Below are positions 17,364 to 28,123 of a stretch of DNA of 64,000 nucleotides, in pieces. This stretch comes from Motilibacter rhizosphaerae. Lineage in GTDB: Bacteria > Actinomycetota > Actinomycetes > Motilibacterales > Motilibacteraceae. The DNA lies in the NCBI RefSeq assembly GCF_004216915.1, contig NZ_SGXD01000001.1, positions 124,001 to 188,000 on the forward strand, read 5' to 3'. Below the pieces are notes generated by a model. It was not told where the DNA came from. It ran no database searches and saw only the letters and a list, made by a program, of their open reading frames with translations. The position numbers and the translations under genes are program-made. Position 1 is the first letter of the stretch. Each line of letters opens with the position of its first letter.

Positions 17364-18497
17364 ATGAGGACGACGGACCGACGGGTCAAGGTGGCCGGCG
17401 CCGGAGCGGTGGCGAGCCTCGCGGTGGCGGGGCTCCTGGGCGGCTGCGCCCAGACCAGTGCGAAGCTCTCCGCGCACGACGCGGTCGAGAACCTCAAGAA
17501 GGCCAAGGCGGCGTCGTTCACGCTGCACATCGCCGACCCCGACGGCGAGCTGCAGAAGAGCTCGACGTCGGCGAGCGACAAGCGCGACGCGCAGATCGTC
17601 GCCGACAGCAGCCTCGTCGTCACGGTCGACCCCGAGGGCGACCAGACGCTCGGTCAGGCGGGCACGGCGACGAGCGCGCCGAGCGCCAGCACCGACCCGG
17701 CGAAGTCCCTCGCGCACAGCGGGACCTTCGCGATGGTGTGGAAGCACGGCGGCAAGGACGTGGCGACGCTGCGCTCGATCGAGGGCGTGCTCTACGCGAA
17801 GCTCGACCCCGCGGCGTACCAGGAGGCGACGGGCACCGCGCTGCCGCTGGACGCCGAGTCGGCAGCGATGTTCTCCTCGGTCGTCGAGGGGATCAAGGCC
17901 GGCAAGTGGCTGCGCCTCGACCTGACGAGCGTCTACTCCAAGCTGCAGGCCGCCGGGCTGAACAAGTCCTCCCCGCTCGGCACGACGCAGCCCGACCCCG
18001 CGGTCGCCCGCCGCCTCGCCTCCGAGCTGCTCGGTGCCGCGTCGGTCGCGACCACGGTGTCGAAGGACGGCGGCACGACGAAGGTGGACTGGAGCGCCGA
18101 CGTCCGCAAGACGCTGGACGCGTGGCTGGAGATCCTGCAGAAGCCGGAGTACGCCAAGCTGTTCGGCGCCGCGTCGAGCTCGATCACCGCGCAGAAGAGC
18201 ACGATCGACCAGCTGCCCGGCACTCCCGTCACCGGCACGCTCACGGTGAAGGACAAGCACCTGACCCAGGCCACGCTGGACCTCTCCAGCGTCGTCGCGC
18301 TGAGCAAGGACCCCGAGTCCATCGCCCACGTGAAGACGTCGAAGCTCGTCGTCGACATCGACGACTCCCCCGCGGCCGTCACGGCGCCCTCGGCGGACGA
18401 CGTGGTCCAGCTCGACCAGCTCGTCGACCTGGCCCTGGGCGGGCTCAAGCAGTTCGGCTCGGCCGCGGCGCCGTCGTCGGGTGCGGTCACGGACTGA
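17364..18497 (+). CDS. LppX/LprG-like lipoprotein, function unknown
   Basis: 377 aa. It starts at ATG 17364 with GGGGAAG upstream. The signal peptide ends in lipobox LLGGC (Cys25), so it is a membrane-anchored extracellular lipoprotein. The rest is Lys/Ser/Thr-rich with repeated short beta segments (AKAASFTLHIADPDG, SGTFAMVWKHGGKDVA, GTLTVKDKHLTQATLDL), resembling actinobacterial LolA-like lipid-carrier or LppX folds. That resemblance is a judgement from pattern, not a clear motif. It stands alone and converges on purA across the repeat element at 18540-18699. Confidence 0.7.
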   Translation: MRTTDRRVKVAGAGAVASLAVAGLLGGCAQTSAKLSAHDAVENLKKAKAASFTLHIADPDGELQKSSTSASDKRDAQIVADSSLVVTVDPEGDQTLGQAGTATSAPSASTDPAKSLAHSGTFAMVWKHGGKDVATLRSIEGVLYAKLDPAAYQEATGTALPLDAESAAMFSSVVEGIKAGKWLRLDLTSVYSKLQAAGLNKSSPLGTTQPDPAVARRLASELLGAASVATTVSKDGGTTKVDWSADVRKTLDAWLEILQKPEYAKLFGAASSSITAQKSTIDQLPGTPVTGTLTVKDKHLTQATLDLSSVVALSKDPESIAHVKTSKLVVDIDDSPAAVTAPSADDVVQLDQLVDLALGGLKQFGSAAAPSSGAVTD

Positions 18498-18539
18498 CCC
18501 GCGCTGCGGGCGAGCCAGCCCGCCGCGGCCGGCCTGGAA

Positions 18540-18699
18540 GTTGATCAGGCTGCCCGATCAAGGACGAGCCCGACCGCACGGAGTGGTCGCCACCAGGACG
18601 AGATCTCGTCCGTACGGCGTGCACTCCGTGCGGCCGGTCGTTCGAGGAGCGGCAGCTCGACAGGCGGCGCCGGGAACTCGATCGGGCTGCCTGATCAAC
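18540..18699. repeat. Palindromic intergenic repeat element, copy 1
   Basis: Both ends carry the same 23-base core in inverted orientation, at 18540-18562 and 18677-18699. The core is itself close to a palindrome (arms GTTGATCAGGC and GCCTGATCAAC around one base). Between them is a nested hairpin: CCGCACGGAGTG near 18574 pairs with CACTCCGTGCGG near 18622 around the perfect palindrome GGACGAGATCTCGTCC. On the minus strand its middle part matches the two units of the 48.3-48.6 kb element (shared CACGCCGTACGGACGAG). It lies between the converging ends of the lipoprotein gene and purA, so it may act as a two-way terminator. No protein is encoded. Confidence 0.75.
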
Positions 18700-18727
18700 G
18701 TCGCCGCGCGGGCGAGCCCACCTGCGC

Positions 18728-20645
<1,918 letters not shown>

Positions 20646-20649
<4 letters not shown>

Positions 20650-22034
20650 CCCTCGGCGTCCGCGCGGCCGGGCACGCCCACCCAGCTGACCACCGCCCCG
20701 AGGGCCACGAGCCCGGCGCAGAGCAGCATCGCCGTCCGGTACGCCGGGTGCAGGACGCGCGGGTCGGCGTAGTCGTCGCCCCCGAGGCCGACGACCACCG
20801 GCAGCGCCGCGACCGCGACGAGCGAGGCGGTGCGCGCGACCGCGTTGTTGACGCCCGACGCCAGGCCGGCGTGCTCGTCGCCCACGCTCGCGAGCACGGT
20901 CGCGGTGAGCGGCGCGACGAGCACCGCCATGCCGAGCCCGAGCAGGGCCGCGCCGACGAGGGCGACGAGCCAGGAGAGCCCGCCCTCGGGGAGCGTGGCG
21001 AGCACCAGCACCGAGACCGCGACGATGACCGGGCCCACGGTCATGGGCAGCCGCGCGCCGGTGCGCGTGGCCAGCGCCCCGGAGTGCGACGACAGCAGCA
21101 GCATCATGGCGGTGATCGGCAGCAGCAGGCTGCCGGACACCAGCGGCGAGAACCCGGACGCCACCTGCAGGTCGAGCACGAGCAGGAAGGTGACGCCGGC
21201 GAGTCCCCCGTAGACCACGAAGGTCGCGACGTTGGCGGCGCTGAACGCCCGCGAGCGGAAGATCCCGAGGGGCAGCATCGGCGCGAGCGCCACCCGCTGC
21301 CAGCCGAGGAACGCGACGGCGCTGGCGACGCCGACGACGAGGGCGGCCCAGGCAGCGGGCGAGCCCCACGACACCAGCGCGTACGTCGAGCCGCCGAGCG
21401 CGAGGGCCGCGAGCAGGGCCCCCAGCGGGTCGAGCCTGGGCACGGCGGTGGAGCGGCTCTCCGGGACGCAGCGCAGGGCGATCGTGACGACGACGACCGC
21501 CAGCGGCAGGTTGAGCAGGAAGGCCCAGCGCCACGACAGCGCCGAGACCAGCCACCCGCCGACGAGCGGCCCCGCGGCGGAGGACAGCCCGGCCAGCCCG
21601 GACCAGGCGCCGATCGCCCGCGCCCGGTCCTCGTGCCGCAGCGAGGTCTGCAGGATCGCCAGGCTCCCGGGCGTGAGCAGCGCCCCGCCCACCCCCTGGA
21701 GGACGCGCGCCGCGACGAGCACGGCACCGGTGGGGGCCAGCCCGCAGAGCAGCGAGCCGACCGCGAACCACACCGTGCCGACGACGAACACCCGGCGCCG
21801 GCCGAACCTGTCCCCGAGCGACCCGCCGAGGAGGATCAGGGCGGCGAGCGCGAGCGTGTAGCCGTTGACCACCCACTGGAGCACCGCGAGGTCGGCGTCG
21901 AGGGCCTTGCCGATGGGGCGCAGCGCGACGTTGGCGACGGTGCTGTCGAGGAAGACCATCCCCGAGCCGAGGACGGTCGCGGCGAGGACGCCGCGGCCGG
22001 CCGGTGAGGCGTAGGCGACGCCCTCCTCGCTCAT
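20646..22034 (-). CDS. MFS drug exporter, DHA2 (EmrB/QacA) family
   Basis: 462 aa with 14 expected membrane helices. The N-terminal motif FLDSTVANVALRPIG, motif A GGSLGDRFGRRRVFV after helix 2 and a long hydrophobic C-terminal half fit proton-driven export of drugs or metabolites. ATG 22034 overlaps the stop of the amine-oxidase gene (ATGA). It is the last gene of a leftward overlapping run starting at mscR. Confidence 0.88.
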
Positions 22035-23011
22035 CCCAGCCGGCGCAGCAGCTCGTCGGCGAGCGCGCGGCCCGAGGCGTACGCCGACTCGACCCGCGCC
22101 GGCGCGTGCCAGCCGTCGCCGCACAGCCCGACCATCGCGTCACCGAGGAAGAACGGCTCCTCGCGCGGCTCGACCGGGCGGGCGAGCGACCAGCGCTTGG
22201 TGTGGACCTCGACCGGGTCGTCCGGCAGCTGCAGGATGCGGCGCACCGCGCCGACGAGCTGCGGGAGCGCTGCGGAGACGTCGTCGAGGTGCTCCTCGGC
22301 GAGCTCGGCCGTGGAGTGCAGCACGAGGACGGGCGCCCCGTCGCCGCGCCGGTCGCCGTCGTCGGCGATCCAGGCGAGCTCCGCCGAGCCGTTGACGAAC
22401 ACGCCGTGCAGGTCGGCGTCCCAGCTGCGCTCCGGGAAGCGCAGCGCGACGCTCAGCGCCGGCGCCCACTCGCGCTCGGCCACCTGCTCGAGCTCGGCGT
22501 CGAGCGAGTCGGCCAGCAGGTCCGCTGCCTGCGGGTCGGGCATCGCGAGCACGACGGCGTCGGCCAGCTCCTCGCGGCCGTCGCGGGCCTGCACCAGCGG
22601 GCCGGGGCCGACGGCCTCGACCTCGCACTCCTGGCGCACCGCCACCCCGCGCTGCAGGTCGGCCACGAGGGTGTGCAGGCCGCCGGTGGCGGCCCAGCGC
22701 AGCGGCCCGCTCCGGGTGCCCGTCAGCGTCTCGCCGTCGCTCACCGCGAAGGTGTCGGTCCACCGGCGGGCGAGGCCCGCCGACTCCCAGCGCTCGACCT
22801 GCGCGACGAGCGCGTCACCGGAGACCGTGAGGTACGACGCGCCGAGGTCGACGATCCGGCCGCCCCGGTCGTAGCCCGCCATGCGCCCGCCCGGCCGGTG
22901 GGCGCGGTCCAGCAGCTGGACCCGGGCGCCGGCGGCCTGGAGCGCGGCGGCGCAGGCGCTCCCGCTGATCCCGCCCCCGACGACCACGACGGACATGGCG
23001 CGGCTCGTCAC
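22031..23011 (-). CDS. FAD-dependent amine oxidase/renalase-like oxidoreductase
   Basis: 326 aa. A clear FAD-binding Rossmann motif VVVVGGGISGSACAAALQAAG is followed by LLDRAHRPGGRM, the GG-R-M signature of NAD(P)/FAD amine oxidases. The short length and the lack of a full monoamine-oxidase substrate domain suggest the renalase-like group. The C-terminal VGLCGDGWHAPARVESAYASG is the FAD-contacting end. GTG 23011 overlaps the DUF3151 stop by 4 bases; ATG 22996 is an alternative start. The substrate is unknown. Confidence 0.82.
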   Translation of the reverse strand: MTSRAMSVVVVGGGISGSACAAALQAAGARVQLLDRAHRPGGRMAGYDRGGRIVDLGASYLTVSGDALVAQVERWESAGLARRWTDTFAVSDGETLTGTRSGPLRWAATGGLHTLVADLQRGVAVRQECEVEAVGPGPLVQARDGREELADAVVLAMPDPQAADLLADSLDAELEQVAEREWAPALSVALRFPERSWDADLHGVFVNGSAELAWIADDGDRRGDGAPVLVLHSTAELAEEHLDDVSAALPQLVGAVRRILQLPDDPVEVHTKRWSLARPVEPREEPFFLGDAMVGLCGDGWHAPARVESAYASGRALADELLRRLG

Positions 23012-23433
23012 CAGGTCGGCAGAGCGGCTGCTGCGGACTCGCTGCTGTCATGGAGGAACTCGCGGCAGCGGTCGGCCTCCGGCGCCTCCCCGATCGCGGC
23101 GGCGGCACGGCCGAGGGCCGCCAGCGCGCGCAGGAAGCCGCGGTTCGGCTCGTGCTCCCACGGCACCGGGCCCGTGCCGCGCCAGCCGGAGCGGCGCAGG
23201 GCGTCGAGACCACGGTGGTAGCCGGTCCGCGCGAACGCGTACGCCGTCACCGCGTCGCCGCCGTCGAGCGCCTGCTCGGCGAGCACGGCCCAGGCCAGGC
23301 TGTACGCCGGGTGCTCCGCCGCGGCCGGCCGCACGTCGCTCCCGGAGGCGAGCAGGCCCGCGAGCTGGTCGCGCGCGGCCTCGTCCTCGGGCAGGTGGGT
23401 GGGCGGCGGCCCGGCGATGAGGTTCTGCGGCAT
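23008..23433 (-). CDS. DUF3151 family protein
   Basis: 141 aa soluble protein typical of actinobacteria, opening PQNLIAGPPPTHLPED and containing HPAYSLAWAVLAEQALD and AYAFARTGYHRGLDALRRSGW. It looks all-helical and TPR-like. The family often lies near fba and purA in actinobacterial genomes, and both are within 11 kb here. Its function is unknown. I choose ATG 23433, which has GGCAGG nine bases upstream, over ATG 23442, where that motif would touch the start codon. The palindrome at 23450-23463 lies just upstream. Confidence 0.85.
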   Translation of the reverse strand: MPQNLIAGPPPTHLPEDEAARDQLAGLLASGSDVRPAAAEHPAYSLAWAVLAEQALDGGDAVTAYAFARTGYHRGLDALRRSGWRGTGPVPWEHEPNRGFLRALAALGRAAAAIGEAPEADRCREFLHDSSESAAAALPTW

Positions 23434-23449
23434 GGGCGACATCCTGCCA

Positions 23450-23463
23450 AGGGAGCGCTCCCT
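23450..23463. promoter_or_regulatory. 14-base perfect palindrome upstream of DUF3151
   Basis: AGGGAGCGCTCCCT lies in the 56-base gap between the alpha/beta hydrolase stop and the DUF3151 start. It is the only non-overlapping junction in this leftward run. It could be an operator for an internal promoter or part of a weak processing or terminator hairpin; it has no loop bases of its own. Confidence 0.3.
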
Positions 23464-23489
23464 GCGCAGCGGTGGGCCCGTACACCGGC

Positions 23490-24290
23490 TCAGCGCGGCG
23501 CCGCGAGCGCCGCGAGCACCGCCTCCGGCGCCTCCTCGGGCAGGAAGTGGCCGGCACCCGGGAGCACGGTGGTGGCCTGCCGGCCGCGCAGCAGGAACTC
23601 GGGCCGGATGACCGGGTCCGCGCCGCCCAGCAGCAGCCTCCACGGCACGGCAGGCCCGCCGCGGTGCGCGCCCGCGCGGCTCTGTGCGAGCTCCCGGACG
23701 AGGAAGGTGCGGTAGAGCAGGGAGGACGCGCGGGCGTAGCGGCGCTGCCGCAGGACCTCGGCGAAGCTGCCGTCGCGCCGGGCCGCGACGCCGCGGACGA
23801 GCAGCGGGCCGAGCACGGGAGCGGCGACGAGGGGCTGGTAGCCGAAGCGCCACGCCTGCCGGGGCGGCACGTGCACCGGCAGGAACGGCGGCAGGATCGA
23901 GACCAGCAGCAGGTCGGTGACCCGCTCCGGGTGCCGCTGCGCGAGCAGCCCCGCGACCCAGCCGCCCCAATCGTGGCCCACCAGCCGGGTGCGCTCGACG
24001 CCGAGCGTGTCCAGGACGCCCACGACGTCCGCGGCGAGCTGCTCCTTGTCGTAGCCCGAGGCGGGGACGTCGCTCCACCCGCAGCCGCGCAGGTCCACGG
24101 CGAGCACCCGGTGGTCGCGCGCGAGCGGGGGGATGACGTGCCGCCAGCACCACCAGTGCTGCGGCCAGCCGTGCAGCAGCACGACCGGGGGCGCGTCCTC
24201 CGGGCCGGCGGCGGCGACGTGCAGCATGAGGTCGTCACCGGCGCGTACCCAGCTGTGGCGGACGCCGTCGAGCTGCGGGACGTCGGGCAC
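23490..24290 (-). CDS. Alpha/beta-hydrolase (epoxide hydrolase/haloalkane dehalogenase-like)
   Basis: 266 aa. HGWPQHWWCWRHVIPPLA (oxyanion region), nucleophile elbow VGHDWGGWVAG with Asp as nucleophile, and the C-terminal catalytic His in PGAGHFLPEEAP are seen. An Asp nucleophile in GHDWGG points to the epoxide hydrolase or dehalogenase class rather than a Ser esterase. GTG 24290 overlaps the last base of the MBL gene stop (TAGTG). It is part of the mscR-led operon, so a role in handling reactive electrophiles is plausible. Confidence 0.85.
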   Translation of the reverse strand: MPDVPQLDGVRHSWVRAGDDLMLHVAAAGPEDAPPVVLLHGWPQHWWCWRHVIPPLARDHRVLAVDLRGCGWSDVPASGYDKEQLAADVVGVLDTLGVERTRLVGHDWGGWVAGLLAQRHPERVTDLLLVSILPPFLPVHVPPRQAWRFGYQPLVAAPVLGPLLVRGVAARRDGSFAEVLRQRRYARASSLLYRTFLVRELAQSRAGAHRGGPAVPWRLLLGGADPVIRPEFLLRGRQATTVLPGAGHFLPEEAPEAVLAALAAPR

Positions 24291-24952
24291 TACTCCGCCG
24301 TCTCGTCCTCGTCCCACCCGCGCGAGCCGGCCCGCTCGGCCTCGATCGTCGTCTCCTCGCCGTGCCCGGTGAGCACGCGCGTGTCGTCGCTGAGGTCGAG
24401 CAGCTTGCGGCGGATCGAGCGGACGATGAGGTCGCGGTCGGAGTACTTCCGGCCCGTCGCCCCGGGCCCGCCGTTGAACAGCGTGTCGCCCGTGAAGACG
24501 ACGTCGATGTCGCTGGCGTGCAGGCAGACCGCGCCGGGCGAGTGCCCCGGGGTGTGCAGCACGGTGAGCTCGAGGTCCGCCACGGTGATGCCGCCCTGGT
24601 CGGCGAGGTCGACGTCCCAGCGGAGGTCGGCGCCGTACTCCTCCTGCCAGAGCATCCCGTCCTTGGGATGCAGGGCGATCTCCGCGTCCTTCTCGGCGGC
24701 GACCTCGACAGCGGCGTTGATGTGGTCGTTGTGGCCGTGGGTGCACACGACGAGGAGCAGCTCGCGCTCCCCCACCGCGGCGAGGATCGCCTCGGGGTCG
24801 TGCGCCGGGTCGATGACGACGACCTCGGCGTCGTTGCCGATGAGCCAGACGTTGTTCTCGACCTCCCACGAGCCGCCGTCGAGCTCGAAGGTGCCCGCGG
24901 TGACGACGCGCTCGATGCGCAGCCCCTGCGGGAACTCCGCGTAGGCGGTCAC
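24290..24952 (-). CDS. Metallo-beta-lactamase-fold hydrolase (partner of MscR)
   Basis: 220 aa glyoxalase II-like hydrolase. Metal-binding motif [26 protein letters not shown] and the final His in LTGHGEET are all present. GTG 24952 overlaps the mscR stop (GTGA). This gene pair is recurrent in mycothiol-producing bacteria, where the hydrolase is thought to cleave S-formylmycothiol to formate and free mycothiol. The assignment rests on family and adjacency. Confidence 0.88.
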   Translation of the reverse strand: MTAYAEFPQGLRIERVVTAGTFELDGGSWEVENNVWLIGNDAEVVVIDPAHDPEAILAAVGERELLLVVCTHGHNDHINAAVEVAAEKDAEIALHPKDGMLWQEEYGADLRWDVDLADQGGITVADLELTVLHTPGHSPGAVCLHASDIDVVFTGDTLFNGGPGATGRKYSDRDLIVRSIRRKLLDLSDDTRVLTGHGEETTIEAERAGSRGWDEDETAE

Positions 24953-26043
24953 GGGAACACCACCACGGAGCGCAGGACCTCGCCACGGTGCATCTTGTCG
25001 AACGCCTCCTCGACGTCGCCCACGCCGATCTCCTCGGAGACGAAGCGGTCGAGCGGGAGCCGGCCCTGCTGGAAGAGGTCGAGCAGCATCGGGAAGTCGC
25101 GCGAGGGCAGGCAGTCGCCGTACCAGCTGGACTTGAGGGCGCCGCCGCGGCCGAAGACGTCGAGGAGCGGCAGCTCCAGGGTCATCTCCGGCGACGGGAC
25201 GCCGACGAGCACGACCGTCCCGGCGAGGTCGCGCGCGTAGAACGCCTGCTTCCACGTCTCCGGACGCCCGACCGCGTCGATGACGACGTCGGCGCCGAAG
25301 CCGTCGGTCAGCGAGCGGACGGCCTCGACGACGTCGTGCTGCTTGGCGTCGACGGTGTGGGTGGCCCCGAAGTCGCGTGCCCACTGCAGCTTCTGCTCGT
25401 CCACGTCGACGGCGATGATCGTGCGCGCACCGGCCAGAGACGAGCCGAGGACGGCTGCGTCGCCCACCCCGCCGCAGCCGATGACGGCGACCGTGTCGCC
25501 GCGACCGACGCCGCCGGTGTTGATCGCCGCACCGATGCCGGCCATGACGCCGCAGCCGAGGAGTCCCGCCACCGCAGGGGGTACGGACGGGTCGACCTTG
25601 GTGCACTGGCCCGCCGCGACGAGCGTCAGCTCGGCGAACGCGCCGATGCCGAGCGCCGGCGAGAGCTCGGTGCCGTCCTCGAGGGTCATCCGCTGCGTGG
25701 CGTTGTGCGTGTCGAAGCAGTACCACGGCCGGCCGCGGCGGCAGGCCCGGCACTGGCCGCAGACCGCCCGCCAGTTGAGCACGACGGTGTCGCCGGGAGC
25801 GACCTCGGTCACGTCGGGGCCGACGGACTCGACGACGCCGGCCGCCTCGTGCCCGAGCAGGAACGGGAAGCCGTCGCCGATCGCGCCGAGCTTGTAGTGC
25901 AGGTCGGTGTGGCACACGCCGCACGCCTTGACGCGCACGCGCGCCTCGCCCGGTCCGGGCGCCGGCACGACGATCGTCTCGAGCGCCACGGGCGCACCCT
26001 TCGCGCGCGCCACCACGCCGCGTACGCGCTCCGCCTCTGCCAT
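24949..26043 (-). CDS. mscR: S-(hydroxymethyl)mycothiol dehydrogenase
   Basis: 364 aa zinc alcohol dehydrogenase. Catalytic zinc site [11 protein letters not shown] and [12 protein letters not shown], structural zinc cysteines in [15 protein letters not shown], then NAD site [14 protein letters not shown]. The segment [27 protein letters not shown] and the ending [16 protein letters not shown] match the class III-like mycothiol enzyme that oxidises the formaldehyde-mycothiol adduct. ATG 26043 has GAGGAG upstream. It heads the six-gene leftward run. Confidence 0.9.
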   Translation of the reverse strand: MAEAERVRGVVARAKGAPVALETIVVPAPGPGEARVRVKACGVCHTDLHYKLGAIGDGFPFLLGHEAAGVVESVGPDVTEVAPGDTVVLNWRAVCGQCRACRRGRPWYCFDTHNATQRMTLEDGTELSPALGIGAFAELTLVAAGQCTKVDPSVPPAVAGLLGCGVMAGIGAAINTGGVGRGDTVAVIGCGGVGDAAVLGSSLAGARTIIAVDVDEQKLQWARDFGATHTVDAKQHDVVEAVRSLTDGFGADVVIDAVGRPETWKQAFYARDLAGTVVLVGVPSPEMTLELPLLDVFGRGGALKSSWYGDCLPSRDFPMLLDLFQQGRLPLDRFVSEEIGVGDVEEAFDKMHRGEVLRSVVVFP

Positions 26044-26137
26044 CGACCGCTCCTCTGCGTCCCGGGCTCCTGCTCCCGACCCTAGCCGGGGCGGGCGCGG
26101 CCGGGCGTCCGGGGAGCGCAGGGCGGATACTCCTCCG

Positions 26138-26920
26138 GTGCTCATCCTGCTGCCGCCGAGCGAGGCGAAGACCCCCGGCGGCGACGGGCCCGCGGTCGAC
26201 CTCGAGGGGCTCGCCGCCCCTCGCCTGGCCGGGACGCGCCGGCGGGTGGTCGACGCGGTGGCCGGGCTCGCGCAGGACCAGCCGGAGCGGGCCGCCGAGG
26301 TGCTCAAGCTCCCGCCCGCGGCGCGGGAGGCGGCGCTCGCGGCCGACGCCGCCGCCGCGACGAGCGCGACGCTCCCCGCCCTCGACCGGTACGCCGGGGT
26401 GGTCTACCAGGGCCTCGACGTCGCCTCGATGACGCCCGCCGTCCGCCGCCGGGCGGAGCAGGGCTGCCTCGTGCTCTCCGGCCTGCTCGGCATCGTCCGG
26501 GGCAGCGACCGGGTGCCGGACTACCGCGTCCCCGTCTCCGCGGTCCTGCCGGACCTCGGAGGGCTGACGCCGCTGTGGCGGGCGGCGCTGCGCGACACCG
26601 TGCCCGCGCTGCTGGGGCGGTCGTTCTGCGTCGACCTGCGCTCCACGGACTACGCCGGGATGTGGCCGCCGACGGGCCCGCTGCGCCACCAGGTGCTGCC
26701 CGTCCGCGTGCTCTCGCCGCGGCCCAAGGGCGAGCCGCGCGTCATCAGCCACTTCTCCAAGCACGGCAAGGGCGTCCTGGCGCGCGCGCTGCTCGAGCAG
26801 GCGACCGGCGCGCGCTCCGCGGACGACGTGGCGGACGTCGCCCGCGGGCTCGGCTGGGGGACGGCGCTGCGGCACACGCAGGGCGGCGTCCCCGCGCTCG
26901 ACGTCGTGCTCCCGGCCTGA
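26138..26920 (+). CDS. yaaA: YaaA/DUF328 family peroxide-stress protein
   Basis: 260 aa. The opening [47 protein letters not shown] and the end [19 protein letters not shown] are hallmarks of YaaA, a DNA-binding protein that limits intracellular free iron under peroxide stress in E. coli. GTG 26138 is the family-typical start. It diverges from mscR with a 94-base gap and so may share a stress-responsive control region. Confidence 0.9.
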   Translation: MLILLPPSEAKTPGGDGPAVDLEGLAAPRLAGTRRRVVDAVAGLAQDQPERAAEVLKLPPAAREAALAADAAAATSATLPALDRYAGVVYQGLDVASMTPAVRRRAEQGCLVLSGLLGIVRGSDRVPDYRVPVSAVLPDLGGLTPLWRAALRDTVPALLGRSFCVDLRSTDYAGMWPPTGPLRHQVLPVRVLSPRPKGEPRVISHFSKHGKGVLARALLEQATGARSADDVADVARGLGWGTALRHTQGGVPALDVVLPA

Positions 26921-26924
26921 GCTG

Positions 26925-27047
26925 CTAGCGGCGGGGGCGCGCGCTCCAGTCGGTCCCGTCCCGCCACTGGCGCGGTTCACGGGAGTCGGCGCCGAAGCGC
27001 GCGGCGAGCAGGGCAACGAGGACGATCAGGGCCAGCATGACGAGCAT
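26925..27047 (-). CDS. 40-residue single-span membrane peptide
   Basis: A tiny gene. ATG 27047 is preceded by GAGGAG with good spacing. The peptide has one hydrophobic helix (residues 2-19, LVMLALIVLVALLAARFG) and then a charged, Trp-containing tail (SREPRQWRDGTDWSARPRR). It lies 4 bases beyond yaaA on the opposite strand and diverges from the LysR gene. The strong ribosome site and coherent topology argue it is real; the function is unknown. Confidence 0.55.
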   Translation of the reverse strand: MLVMLALIVLVALLAARFGADSREPRQWRDGTDWSARPRR

Positions 27048-27160
27048 CGGGAGCTCCTCGGGAGTCCGTGGGGGAGGTGGGACTGGGACGTGCGGCTGGC
27101 CGGCCACCTCCTACTGTCATGGCACGAGGGGCGCAGGACCAGCGAATAGTGCTGGACCTC

Positions 27161-27179
27161 CGTGAAGCGCTGCTTCACG
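27161..27179 (+). promoter_or_regulatory. Inverted repeat before the LysR gene (putative autoregulatory site)
   Basis: Arms CGTGAAGC and GCTTCACG, separated by GCT, form a 19-base dyad ending 8 bases before the GTG start of the LysR gene. LysR regulators bind interrupted dyads with T-N11-A geometry, and TGAAGC...GCTTCA fits. It overlaps the expected ribosome-site region, so it could also form a leader hairpin. Confidence 0.45.
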
Positions 27180-27187
27180 ATGGAGGG

Positions 27188-28123
27188 GTGCTCGACATCC
27201 GCCGCCTGCGCGTGCTGAAGACCGTGGTGGACACCGGTTCGGTCACGGCCGCCGCGGGGGTGCTGAGCTACACGCCCTCGGCCGTCAGCCAGCAGCTCGC
27301 CGTGCTGGAGCGCGAGGCGGGCACCCCGCTGCTCGAGCGCGTGGGGCGCGGGCTGCGCCCGACGGCGGCGGGGCTGCTGCTGGCCGAGCACGCCGCGGCC
27401 CTGCTCGAGCGCGTCGCGGAGGCGGAGGCCGCGCTCGCCGCCCTGCGCGAGGGGCGCGCCGGGTCGCTGCGGGTCGTCGCCTTCCAGACCGCCGGGGTCG
27501 GGCTCGTCCCCGCCGTGGTCGGGGCCTTCCAGCGGCGCAGCCCCGACGTGCGGCTCGACGTCACGGTCGCCGACCCGCCGGAGTCGATCGACGCCGTACG
27601 CGCCGGCACCGCCGACATCGCCCTCGCCGTCGAGCCCGGCTACGACCTGCCCTCCGCCGAGGACGCGGTGCTGGTGCGCCGGCACCTGCTCGACGACGCG
27701 TACCGCGTCGTGCTGCCGCGCACGCACCGGCTCGCGGGCCGGCGCGCTGTCGCCCTCGAGGACCTGGCCGACGACCCCTGGGTGATGACCTCCTCGTGCC
27801 CCGGCACCTGCGAGGCGCCGATGCTCGAGGCCTGCGCGGGAGCGGGGTTCAAGCCGCGGGTCGCGGTCTCTGCCGAGGACTACTTCGCGCTGCAGGGCTA
27901 CGTCGAGGTCGGGCTCGGGGTCGCGCTGGTCCCGCTGCTCGCCCTGCGCGCGGTCCGCGAGGGCGTCGTCGTCCGGCCCGTACGCGGGCGGGAGCCCGTC
28001 CGCCGCGTGTTCGCCGTGACCCGGCGGGCGATCGCCGACGACGGCGCCGTCCGCGCGTTCCTCCAGGTGGCGCAGGAGGTCGCCACCGGGGCCGGCGTCC
28101 ACCCCGCGGCGCTCACCGCCTGA
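27188..28123 (+). CDS. LysR-family transcriptional regulator
   Basis: 311 aa. The N-terminal winged helix (LDIRRLRVLKTVVDTGSVTA, then LSYTPSAVSQQLAVLEREAG) is followed by a periplasmic-binding-like sensor domain from about residue 90. GTG 27188 gives the family-typical start, although GGAGGG directly abuts it, an unusually short spacing. An upstream GTG at 27149 is in frame but reads through the inverted repeat. The target genes are unknown. It converges with the GGDEF-EAL gene, overlapping its end by 11 bases. Confidence 0.88.
   Translation: MLDIRRLRVLKTVVDTGSVTAAAGVLSYTPSAVSQQLAVLEREAGTPLLERVGRGLRPTAAGLLLAEHAAALLERVAEAEAALAALREGRAGSLRVVAFQTAGVGLVPAVVGAFQRRSPDVRLDVTVADPPESIDAVRAGTADIALAVEPGYDLPSAEDAVLVRRHLLDDAYRVVLPRTHRLAGRRAVALEDLADDPWVMTSSCPGTCEAPMLEACAGAGFKPRVAVSAEDYFALQGYVEVGLGVALVPLLALRAVREGVVVRPVRGREPVRRVFAVTRRAIADDGAVRAFLQVAQEVATGAGVHPAALTA

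Noticed and set aside
23490-24986. Single long protein covering the alpha/beta hydrolase and the MBL gene
   Set aside because: The N-terminal half is in the wrong frame relative to the MBL motifs; the hydrolase starts at GTG 24290, overlapping the MBL stop.
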